64,000 bases of DNA from Bolinopsis microptera. Taxonomy: Eukaryota > Ctenophora > Tentaculata > Lobata > Bolinopsidae. Positions 24,308 through 36,200 of this stretch are shown one piece after another; the first letter of the stretch is position 1, and every line of letters starts with the position of its first letter. The translations under genes and the position numbers were made by a program. The DNA lies in assembly GCF_026151205.1 (NCBI RefSeq), contig NC_087072.1, positions 16,631,669-16,695,668 of the forward strand. The letters are read 5' to 3'. The notes under the pieces are model-generated. The model saw nothing but the letters and a program-made list of their open reading frames with translations, did no database searches and was not told where the DNA came from.

Positions 24308-27300
24308 TCAATACATACTATTATGGAACTGTCTAGTTTCAATAATGAAGTCGTCATGAAATTCATGACCGTCATTCTTCCTCCCCCTCACAAGAACCTT
24401 GTCCCCAACAATCACACCGTGTACAACTTGTTTATCTTTATGGATAACTGACGAGGAAGTGTCAGAGGAGAGGTACTTGTCAATAATGCAGGACCTGTCT
24501 ATTTTACTGGGTCTGGTGTCGTCTAGGGTAACACCGGAGGAAGTGCTGCTAATGGTGATGGCACTACTGGTAGAACTGTTACTATTGCTCCTCCCTCTGG
24601 ACTTACTCAATTGTGGCTTGATGCCGGTGTTTTCTTCATTCTGTTGCCTGCTTTTGTCTGATCGTCTCTCCTTACGGTCTCCTTGTTTTTGGTTATTTGT
24701 TGCTGAGTTCAGAGGTTGATGAGGAGGATTCTTTGAAGTATTAAAATTTCCAGTTTCAACTTGAGCTTTCGAATGTTTGAGAGATTTGGAAGTGATCAAA
24801 CCATTGTATTTTGGTAGTTGCATAAGCAAATCTCTAGGCCGTGTAATGACAAAATCAATTTGATCTTCACTCTTACCATTTTCTCTTTTTATATTAGGGA
24901 TCTTAGTCTGAGAGACTTCTTTCATATCGGTCTCCTGATTTTTTGGAGACTTCTCCGAAAACTCAATCTTCTCTGAAGACTTCTTTGAATACTCGACCTT
25001 TTTTTGTCTTTTTATGTCTTTTGAAGAATATACAACATTTGAGATTGCTAACTCCATTTTCTTGTTAGGCTTTGAGGAAACTTTGGAAGACTCATCGATA
25101 GGGCTGTTTTTCCGTGAGTCCTTGTGCAAGTTCTGAAGTTTTTGTAAAAGTAGTTTTTCATCTTTAAAATCTTGCCTTTTGCTTTTACATTTATCTTTAC
25201 GTTTAGTGACGAGCTTATCCTTAGTCTTGTCAACGGTACCAGCTTGGTTGGCCATAGTTTCACTCTTGATATGCTGACTAGTATACTCGTTATATTGATT
25301 TGAAACGGTGTTATAACTGTTAGGGTTAGTAATCAATGAGAGTTGAGAGTTGGAAAAGGTCCTATTCATGGTGCTACATTTTGTAAGGTGCTTGTGACCG
25401 GAGCTTAACCTAACTGGTGAACCTGTTCTGGGAGTACCTCTTGGAGTACCTCTCGGGGTCCCAACAACAGACATTCTACTCTGTATCCTCGTCTCGATGG
25501 CACTTCTTTTCCGGGCAATACTCTTCATAAAAGCTCTTAGCTTGTCAAGCTTCCTTTCGTATTTTAGTATTTTTTGTAAGGCAGCCTCATGCTCTCGGAG
25601 CAGCTCGAAACTCTCTCTGCTCCACAGCTCTAGTTCGTCATCTTGTATGTCCGGAGTTGAACTTATCTTTAGATTTGAAACCTGATTCTGGAACCCAAGA
25701 AGGTCATGAGTTTGTCGTATTGTAGTTTTGAGAACTGCTTTTTCTTTTCGAACATCGTCTTTTACTTGATCAATCTTAGACAATATGCGACTCATGTCGA
25801 TGTCATTTGATGTCTGTGGAGTCGGTTTATCAGGAGTCTTTGTATCAGCCGATATTTCAATGTTATTGCTTTCGTCTTGAATTGATGGCGCAGGGCTTCC
25901 TTTCCATTTAAAATTCATGAATGGACTCGACGATATCGAACTTTTTTCAGATTGCCTTGATACGGTTTTGGTTATCAGGCGTGTTCCCATTTTGGTTATC
26001 TCATCCAAAACAAACTCAACTCTTCCAAGTGTTTCTGATAATGGTTCACCGTCACTTTCACTGCCACTGCTGCACTTGGTTTCTATTCTACGTATCTCCT
26101 CGTCCAAAGCAGCATCATTGAACGTGCAGTTAGAGCTATTCGTTCGACAACCAACCAATAATCGGGGACTCCGCTGGGGACTCCGTTTTCCAGAAAGTCC
26201 ATCATCAACTTCTCGATTGCATGATTGAAACTCACATATTGGTGATGCTGATTTGCTTCTGGAACCGCTTTTTATCCGACGGTTCTCGGAAAAATGGTAC
26301 GACGGAGAAATCGATTTATTTCTAGAACCACTCCTCAATTGCATCCTCTCAGAATAATGATCGGAGACAGGAGAGGATTTCCTTGAGTGGGATAGTGGAG
26401 AAGATTTCCTGGAGGGAGACCTCTTGTGGACTAGTTCTGTGCTGTTGTACAGGGGGCTGAACACTCTGAAGTACTCATCGATAGACATCGAATGCTCTGA
26501 ATTATCCTCAGCCATGGAATTTAGTTTCTTTACTGCCTCTTCTATCTCGTCATCTTTCTGAACCTGTAAGCTATGTTGGTAATGGGTAAGGACTTTATTG
26601 AAAGTTCTATCGTTTGGAATCTCTTCGTGGTTAAAATCGCCACTAGGAGTTGGGGATGCGACAACTTGATGGGGAATTAAGATTGGAGAACAGCTTTTAG
26701 CATAATCAGAGTCGATGAATTCTTCCACTTCAGGACTGGTTGATAATGTATTCCGAGTTAGTGGTTTTCCTTTTTGAGGCTGGTTACTACAATTTTGGGA
26801 AACAACTTTGGCAGTCACACTCAATAAACTTGGCGGAGTATTATCCAATCCAACCTCATCAGATGCACGTTCGTCAAGATCTTCAGATACACTTCCAGTA
26901 TTTCTAGAGATAGCCTCTCTATTGGTGTATTCCTCACCAGAGTATATCGTGGTCAGCATAGAGTCTAAGAAAATACTGCTCTCTGCAGCTTCACTTGCGG
27001 GACTCTTTCTACTTGCACTCACTTGGAGCGAGTTTTCTGATGTCTTTACTGTCCCAATCGGGGGGCTAGAAGCTTTATTATCTCGTGATCGTGAAACAGG
27101 TGCACGGTCGGTATTGCTTGTAGAAGTGCACTCTTTTCTCTTCGTGGTGCTTTCATCTTCCTTGACATTCGTTTCTATAGATTGAACCTCTATTTTTCTA
27201 ACATCATTTGGAGTCCTCATATCTGACACTAATTCCGAGCTGTAAGCCTTTTCTTTCTTTTCTCCAGACACGTGATCACATTGAAGGGACCAACATTTGC

Positions 27301-30215
27301 TGGACTGTTCTGAAACATCCTCCTCCTCGAAATCAGGTGTTTTACAGATCGAGACATCCTCCTCGTCTTCCACAACGTCTGGGCTTCCCGCGGGTCCTGT
27401 TTGGTCATATTCTGAGAAAGTAGGAGAGGTTTTACCCTTATCAACTGAGGCATAGAAGATCGGTATATCAGGTGAACAAACTCGAATAACACCCATGGCA
27501 ATATTTTTCGCAGTTGCCTCATAATCGAAAACATCGTATGTCACTTTTATATTATCTGATTTTAGTTTTCTCTCTAACAGATGTTGATTGCCACGCTCAT
27601 CTTTCGAATCAATTCGAGCAACCTCCCTGTCAGCTTCGGAGTCAAACGTTACAACAATGTTGTTGTTTGTAAGGCTGTTCTGCATATCTCTGAGCGTAAA
27701 TTCTTCGATGTAACATTCATCTCCCACCCCAAATGTTTCACTTTCTGCTTCGGAATCTACTATGTTGGCAATATTTTTATTTTGACTTTTTTGAACCTCG
27801 TTGTAATTTAATTTTTGACAGTTGCTCATAGTGTTCGGAGATTTACTTTTCGTTTTGCGTGTACCGGAATCTGTTTTCGAGGTGATATGACTGTACCTGT
27901 TTTTCATTCTACTGCGTGGTTTCTCATCAGTTTCACCAGAGTGTTTCAAATTGTGTTCGGATGGGAGCGAATTTCTCCTTGGTTTGGACGACTCAAGTGG
28001 TTTCTTAGACTCATTGACAAATGATTGAGACTTAACGACCTTTTTGTTCGATCCTCCAACTTGGCCCTGATAAGTAAATGCATTAAATTCTGCACGACCC
28101 ATGCCGAAAGGTTTTGGGTTTGATTTTCCTGCGACTGATTTCTTAAAAGGGCTCCCTCTCCTCATATCTGGCGAAGGACTTGATGGTTTGAGTGATTTAG
28201 TTTCGCCGAGGAGATTTTTTGAAATTCTTGGGGAATTTGATTGGTTGAATGATCTTGTTTCAGGTGTTCTTCTTAATAAGGGACTCGATGCTTTTAATGA
28301 TTTTCTTTCCGTTTCCTTTTTGATCCTAGTAGTCGTTTTTAATAGTGAGGGACTTTTTGGTTTTGAACAACTTGTTCCAGTCAAAGTTTTTCTTGTAGAG
28401 ATACTGGCCGAAGGGCTTGATGCCTTTATTGATTTCGATCTTATAGGTTTTTTATTTCTTGTAAGATTTTGATGACTTATAGAGTTTGCTTCGTTCGAGG
28501 GATTACTTGATGTTTCCATGGTTCTGATGGGAGGACTGGATGGTTTAAGTCTCTTTAAGTTTAGGTTAGTCTTGTTAGGACCTATACTAGGTTTCAAGTT
28601 GCGTGCCGTTTTGTCATCGAGCAATGCTGTTGGGGAAGTGATATTCTTAGGGGCGACATTCTGTTTAGACAGTTGCTTTAATCTCTTGTTACCTGTGGGC
28701 GCATGCTTTTCTTTCTGAACGCTGTCCAGTCGCCTCACTGCATCAGTAGATTTATATTCTTGTGCACAACTCTTTACTACCTCACAAATCAGTTGAGCAA
28801 AAGCTGTTGTTATTTTAGCAGGAACCGATAAGCTGAAACAAAGAAATAATCTGATGAGAACTTTTTATGATTAATCGAAAACGTGCAAACTGCATTTAAT
28901 CCTATTCACGGTAAAAAACGTCCAAGATTTTGTTATTAAATTTCCTGACAAAAATTAGAATGAACATTTTCTTTTCATGTTTAGTTTAAATCTAACCAAT
29001 ACTTTGCGGAGAGGAACGGTTGATGGTTGAATTTGATGAGCTTTACAAAGTTTATGAAACTTTCGGTACTCATAGACAGTTGTCTTTTGAAGGTAAAATC
29101 AAGGGTTCGCCTAAATTCAGGAGGGCTAACTCTTCTAGCGTGGATGTATGAGTGTACCTGGGATTCGAAACTTGATCAAATAAATAATTTCAACATTGAC
29201 CTACTCTTATTACTTGTAACATGGTGCATCATTCTTCATCGGGTAAACGCAGAAATAGTGACAGATTTAAAAAGCAGATAAAGTGTTGTTAACTTACCTC
29301 TTTGCAAAAGAAACTGCAAGGGTAACAGTGGTTGCAGTTGGTATCATTTGAGGGTTCTGGATACATATTTTCGTAGTCCCAGTTCTCCATAAGAACTTGT
29401 GAGGAGTAACGTTTCTTTTTTCTTTTAGAGAGTTTCTCGTTCTGCAGGAGTAGCTCTCCTTCGTCTTCCAAGGAGCACGTTGAATTAGTTGTATCATCAT
29501 CGCCTCTTTGGTCACCTGGGCCGGAGAGGTACATAATATAGGATCTGGTAATAAGGTATCGAGTGTCATTAATATGTATACCTATTCTGTTAAACATACC
29601 CATTTGGCATTTATATAGTCTTTTAAATGAAAGTATCTTACTCATGGTCATATTAATAGCAATTTCGTAAGCTTTATCAATATTGATTAGGAGTTGGTAT
29701 TCCACAATGTCCAGCATTGACTCCGATAGAGTTGAGTTGAAAATAGCATGCACTTCCTTTGAGAAGAAACTGCACGTAAAGCAGTTATTGCATTGGCTGC
29801 ACCAATCTGCAAATATAAACGGTAGTTAAAATAAACTACTTGTAACTTAAAGTTAAAGTGATAATTGCAGTTCAATTTTAAAATCTTTACCCCGCCAAAT
29901 CGTACATCATGTTGGCAATAAAAATGACAAAAGTATTACTATTTCATCGTTTGCTACTTACCATTATTGATAATGGATTCTTCAATGTGTAGACTTGCTG
30001 AATCCTTTACACATTCGCCCTGGTCCAAATAAGAGGCGAGAATGTAAGCAACCCTAGTAGAAGAAATGTCAAAAAGCGAAATAAATTTTGATCCAAACTT
30101 TATGTTAAGATTGGTAGTTGCCACACACAATCCTATACCACAATACAATTGCAGTCCTCAAATTTGGAGCAACCACTTGGCTATATATGGTCTTCCAAAG
30201 ATAACCTCCAGATGT
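24308..30215 (-). CDS. Unrecognised large Ser/Lys-rich protein, 3' exons
   Basis: The terminal exon is unusually long: an open frame from about 28804 down to the stop at 24308 (over 1,490 residues). It is rich in S, K, T and P, with SSP/SPS phosphosite-like clusters, an SRKSSPLSHSRKSSP region, a charged coiled-coil-like stretch (LLREHEAALQKILKYERK), TPRGTPRGTPRTGSP, and a conserved-looking C-terminus (HGVIVGDKVLVRGRKND). Upstream exons by phase: 30127-30215, 29962-30053, 29298-29806, 28997-29157. They encode cysteine motifs CSQCNNCFTCSFF and CNHCYPCSFF at the two ends of the 29298-29806 exon. Joining 28997-29157 (phase 2) to the long exon through the acceptor at 28834 fails by one base in a five-A run (28799-28803). 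Alternatively, 29298-29806 joins directly at 28804 through a weak acceptor. The 5' end is not resolved. No family recognised. Confidence 0.6.
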
Positions 30216-32016
30216 CTGTAATTACAAAACTAAGATACACGAGCTATTTCGTCACCTAGAGTGGAGTTCTTTGTTCCCCGGATACCCATCCTCAGTTAAA
30301 TTGTCCATGTCAAGAAGTAGGACTTAACAGTAACACATCACAAACAAACAGCAGACAACATTATGTAGACTATTTGTGTGAGCTCAGCATTATGGGAGAT
30401 TAGCTTTCTTAGCTCGTCTAGATTATGCTTGGTGGAGACTTTTATGTGCAAGTCAGATGGCTTTTTGTGTCACTTAATCATAGATTTAATATATCGAGAG
30501 GTCGATTAATCAGGAGCGACAGTAGATATAAAATAGGTAAAGTTCTCATCACTTAATTGAATCATGAGTCAACTTATAGATCCCCGCTGCGTTTAATTGC
30601 TGTGACTAAGCTGAGTACGTTCACTTTCAGTGTTAAATTCTTAAATTTTTAACGGTTTCCCAGGGTTACGATATAACCAACAATTTATTTGTAAATTTTC
30701 AGAACTGTTCAGAACAAAGATCATATGTTTATTGCTTCTTGTCTCTACTGTCCGCGATATGGAGTGGATTAGCGCTAGAGAAGTCAATTGCAATCCCGAT
30801 CAAAATATTTAATCCCGGGATTCGGGAATCCCGACCAAAAAATCCCAGGATTCCTGAAAACCGGGAAAACAATCGGGATTCCCGAAAATTTCTTGATCGT
30901 ATGTAATGAAAGAGTGTGATCTAACACAAGGGTAACTTAGCTAACTATTTTTTTTATAACACACCTTTTACAGTTAAGATGAATAAAACGATTATATTAA
31001 AATTTCAGTAAAAAAGATTATACAAATAAATAAACAAATAAAAATACTAAATCTGTTTATAAAAGAGTTACTGGGCAGCGCTGAGCCTGTCATTCCGCTG
31101 AATCTCTATTACATTAATTATAATATTATAACCTGGGGTCCCCAGCTAGGTAAAGTCCGATAGTTTCTCTGCGTCATAACATATGAGTAAGCTCTGTTGA
31201 TATTCTGTACGAGCAGCTAGGCTCAGATGGTTTGATCATGTGGTGAGGATGCTGGAAGCGATGCTATCTTCTGAACTGGATCTCAAAACATGACAGTACA
31301 AGGTCTAGAGGCTGGTCTCACAAGAACTGGTTATCATGTGTCCTAAATTTAGCTTCCCTTGCGGGAAATATTTGCAAATTATCAGCCCTCAGTCTCATCA
31401 CAGGGGGACTATTATATAATTATATATAGTGCAAAGAAACTGCTGTTGACTGCTGCTTGTACAATTGTTTTCTAGGGAGTGTGATCTTTTTCACAATACT
31501 AAATTTGTCATACCTTTTTGGAATAATTAACAATTAATTAATTTCGCCTATAGGTGCAGTGCTATATATATTTGATGATGCGCGGCTTTTGGAGCTTATT
31601 CAGTAAGTCTAAAAGTCGCGTAATTTGACGAAATTCGTTGATTTTTGTTTTATTATTCTGTCATATTTCAAATTCCTGATATGGAATCATGCTGAAAATT
31701 TGTAAAGACCTTCCAAGGGGACTGTCAACAGTGTCCGAGTTGATATAGTGATAAAAATGGGGCAAAAGACGTTGCTTTGAGCTGTAACATAATGTTTGAT
31801 AATATTATTATTAATTGAATTAGAATATGCCTCAAATTTTTCGGATAGCTTCCTTGTCACTTGTAAGTCTATCAGTAAGCTTCCCAATTTTTATTGAAAT
31901 TGGATTGAGGGAAAGTTAATCAATGTGAATTTGTTTGAATAAATTTGTGCTGGCCGAAATTAGCGCTTAAAAAAAACATTTTACAGTCGGCACGCGCGCG
32001 GCGGCTCACTATCAAT
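30216..32016. other. Intergenic; short repeats only
   Basis: A possible first exon of the minus-strand gene (ATG near 30309, MDNLTEDGYPG) has a mismatched phase and is not claimed. Near 30817-30890 several gggattcccg-type inverted words cluster. A MITE half copy is listed separately. Otherwise AT-rich. Confidence 0.35.
31067..31146 (+). mobile_element. MITE half copy, same family as 5283-5433
   Basis: gttactgggcagcgctgagc, cctgtcattccgc and gaatctctat match the reverse complement of the right half of 5283-5433, and the internal palindrome cctggggtcccc is also shared. The second terminal repeat is absent, so this is a truncated copy. Confidence 0.65.
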
Positions 32017-32256
32017 GGCGCACTACCTATTGCCACCATCAAGACCAAAATAACCATCCAGTTTGTTGACTGGTGTCCTACTGGATTCAAGGTTTGTATC
32101 AACTACCAGCCACCAACAATTGTTCCCGGAAGTGATCTTGCCAAGGTATAGAGGGCTGTGTGCATGTTGTCCAACACCACCGCTATCGCTGGGGCTTGGG
32201 CTCGTCTTGACCACAAGTTCGATTTTATGTATGCCAAGAGAGCCTTCATCCATTGG
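32017..32256 (+). pseudogene. Alpha-tubulin retropseudogene fragment
   Basis: The frame reads [37 protein letters not shown], then TAG at 32149-32151 where tubulin has glutamine, then [20 protein letters not shown] and [15 protein letters not shown]. This is the intronless segment of alpha-tubulin around residues 335-410. Both ends break abruptly into unrelated sequence, the acidic C-terminal tail is missing, and substitutions are few. This fits a truncated processed copy of a host tubulin mRNA, probably made by the LINE machinery. It cannot give functional tubulin. Confidence 0.9.
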
Positions 32257-32475
32257 TTCAGTAAATTATTTAATGAGGATTACATTTTTGAGACCAGAAA
32301 TTTTGTTTATAATCTAATTCGTGAAAGATTTCCTAAAAGTAAGCTATGACTTAGTATCCATATTCCGTGCACACTTTGAAACCATTAATTTATCTACGAT
32401 ATTATTTTTTGTTTGGTTGAATAACTTTCATTTAACTGATTGGGATCTGACACATGTAATTTTGTAATGATCTTT

Positions 32476-32636
32476 CTAATTTCTAATTTCTAATTTCTAA
32501 TTTCTAATTTCTAATTTCTAATTTCTAATTTCTAATTTCTAATTTCTAATTTCTATAATTTCTAATTTCTAATTTCTAATTTATAATTTCTAATTTCTAA
32601 TTTTCTAATTTCTAATTTTCTAATTTCTAATTTCTA
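32476..32636. repeat. (TAATTTC)n heptamer microsatellite
   Basis: About 22 tandem copies of taatttc, with a few units of altered length (tataatttc, taattttc) in the right half. Confidence 0.95.
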
Positions 32637-33232
32637 TGGTTGATTCAAATCAATTGATATCATTCTTTACCAATAATCATGATACCAGTCTTTTACTTTG
32701 CTTCTAATCAATTAATTATCATTCGATATTTTTCCTCCAGTTGGAAACTCTGATCTTTTGTGTCGGTTAATTTGGTGACGGTTCAGATTGGTCCATGGCT
32801 CAGTGGTTGATGATTTGGTGTAAGCTATAGCTGTGATGGAGACACTCATCTCATAACAATACATAACAATTTAACTCGGTCCAAATAAAAAAGGCTTCGT
32901 TCACGTTCCTAGTCCTGACACAAGAGTCATGGATCGGGGAAAAAATTTATATTACAATAAATATAATAAGTATTCTGAATAAACATATAATGAATATCAA
33001 TAATTACCAATTCGCAGTCTCTTTCTTTTATTCTTTTATTAAAACATTAAAAGTTGTCTAAAATATTAAAATTTTAAATATCAAAAGTTTAATTATAGAT
33101 TATAAATTTATAGATTCGTCCGGGTTTTTGAGTTATTATTTTTTTCTATCACATCCCGATAAAACACCATGTTAAGATAGTTTTTTGTACCGTAGAACCA
33201 TTCCAGTCCAAAACAATTTTAAATTCTCATAT

Positions 33233-36200
33233 TTACAGCAAACAGCTGAGAACGACGAGGAAAATTGAGCTGACTTTCAGGGCTGCTGCAGCAGAGTAGT
33301 TCTGGTTGTCTCCCTGTTCACTTTCATCATCTTCTTCACTTTCATCTATTTCTGAAAAGGAAATAAAATTTAATAAAAGATACCTTCATTCTGGAAAGAT
33401 ATCGGCATGATCTATTCTATATGGCTTTGACTAATTATTGCAAGACCACGAACAGACACAAATCTTATATTTATATTTAGAAACTATAAAAAAGTAATTA
33501 CAACTATTCGATTATCCTAGTTCGCTTGACTCCCGTACGTTAAACTGTTCATTTGTTCTTCAATGTTAAAAAATTTAATTAAATGGGTAAGATAAAATCG
33601 AATGCAACCGACAAAATACTGGCACTGCAAAATTATTCATCATCCTGATGGACGATTCTTCTATTCATAGGTGGAGCCTGATATTATTAAGTTTTTAGGA
33701 CACAGTAGAAAATAGGTATCATATTCTGAGTGTGCGACAAAGTTTACCAAATCTTGCCTTATAACCGTCGAATCCCTGCTCTTTAACCAATGATGTTTTA
33801 TGATTGTTAGATTGATCTAATTAGTAATCTACTACATTTCAGAATAAGGAATACTATACTGTTAACTATAGGCAGCTATAGTTAACAGATTCACAAAAAT
33901 TCAAACTTGTAGTTGTAACTTGTAACATTATGATAGTGCATAACAACAATAAAGTTTCTGTGTTGAGAACTTCTGAACATGCTTGGTTAATATGTTTGTA
34001 TGTGTACCAATAATCTCAACTTCCAATGAACATGTCCATTAATAAAAATAGAAAGTCCTGGCTACCCGGCAGTTTTGCACGAAACTACCGACAATCCCCC
34101 TTCCACCCGTCGATGAACATCATAACTTATTTGGTATATCTACTCGACTGAAAAATTGTCTTTGGCGAGTATGATGATCCTGTGTCCAGTGTCAGATGTA
34201 GCGATGCCATTATGTTATAGTATTATGTTGCAAACAGTAAATTAAATAATTAAGAATAACCAAGAAACACGTTCTAGTTTTGTACAGGAACTGAATGATT
34301 GAACTTTCTAAACTAAATTCACTGGATCCTATGATAAGTTTAATTTTGTTTTAACAGTAGGATGTAACAAGTTATCTTAGATATAAAGTTAAAATACTGA
34401 TATCTGGATATTATCCGGTTGGAAGAGACAAGGACAAGTGAAACAAGGAAGTTAGGAGTAAGGGCAAATTTTCGGCGTCAACGCCATCTTCAGGCTAAAA
34501 TTGTTATAAATGTTAGTATATAATAAATGCTTCTATACTAGTTAAAATGCTAAATTAAAATTACACACACTGAATACAGGTTACATCAAATGGTATTGTA
34601 CATTACATTGAAAATAGTGATGTACACACGTTTTACACTCTGTCCAAGTACATAATATCTACTGAACAGCAGGGTCGTGTGCTATTTGTTTAAATTTTTC
34701 TTTGAATATGTTGTAAAAGAAATCCCTTAAGCTTCTCGCACTCTTCTTTGTTATTGATACTAGGTTTAAATAAATTAATGTAGTAAGCTTCTGTCACTTT
34801 ACGTTTAATGGTGCTATATAAGTTAATTTCTAAAATATCGAAGGAAATATCTGGTTCTATGTTATCGTGAAACTCTGAATAATGAGCAGCCAACGCATTA
34901 TCAGGATAGGTTAAAGGCCTGTTGACTGCTCTTCGATGCTCTGAAAATCTATCGTGTGCTGTTCTACTCGTTTCCCCTATATATAGCTCTTGACATAATT
35001 TACACGTAACTTTGTATATGACACATTTTGGTTTGCAGTCGTGATTTGTTGTGATGAGTGGACATATGATACAGTTTGGTATGGTGCAGTGTGGTTTGTC
35101 GTGTGGTCGTGATGAACATAAGATCTCTGAGAGTTTCTTACCTGGTGTGAATATGAATTTGACCGGTAAGTTGTGTGAGAGGGCAAATTGAGTGACTTCT
35201 TTGGAAAATGGCTCGTTGATGAATGGTAGAGTGCATGTTACGTGGTCGGTATCTTGTATGTTTGATGATGAAGGGTTATGCCGTGTTGTAGGTGAGAGAG
35301 GGTGAAGTCGTCCTGTTTTGTTTATACGTCGTGGGTCTTGGTAACCGTTGTTGACCAACAAGTTGTCTACTATCTTCATGGACTCTTCTTTATACTCTGG
35401 TGTTGATGAGCAAAAAGCAGCCGTTTTGTAGAAGTTCTTGATGGTTGCTACTTTAGTTCCCTCATTGTGGTGGCTGTTGGCGTGCAGTGTGATATTCTTT
35501 TTCTGCTTCTTTCTGTAGAATTTGTGGTGTAGTGTTCCCTGTTCGTCGATCTTTATCTGGGTGTCGAGGAATGGGGTGAAATCCTGACGGCTTTCCGGAT
35601 AGTCAATTTCCCATTTGAGCAACTGGTCTGGGTCCTCGTTTGAGATGGACTCCACTATCCTCAGAGCTTCTTCTTTGGAGCTGGCTAGACTCCCGGCATC
35701 ATCCACGTATCTCCGGTAGAATGAGACGTGTAAATCAGTGTAAATCGATCTTCTCTCGAACATATATACTCGTACTATCGCTCCTATTGGTGATGGTTGG
35801 CACCCCATGAAGAGACCAATTTTCTGGAGGTAGAGTCTTGAGTGATATGTAAAGTATGAGTTGGTGAAGACGAATTCAAGGATCTTGACATCCACAAGAT
35901 CCTTGAATTCGTCTTCACCAACTCATACTTTACATATCACTCAAGACTATACCTCCAGAAAATTGGTCTCTTCATGGGGTGCCAACCATCACCAATAGGA
36001 GCGATAGTACGAGTATATATGTTCGAGAGAAGATCGATTTACACTGATTTACACGTCTCATTCTACCGGAGATACGTGGATGATGCCGGGAGTCTAGCCA
36101 GCTCCAAAGAAGAAGCTCTGAGGATAGTGGAGTCCATCTCAAACGAGGACCCAGACCAGTTGCTCAAATGGGAAATTGACTATCCGGAAAGCCGTCAGGA

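Noticed and set aside
30280..30311. MDNLTEDGYPG as first coding exon of the large minus gene
   Set aside because: Its donor leaves phase 2 while the next exon 30127-30215 needs phase 0, so the join is not supported.
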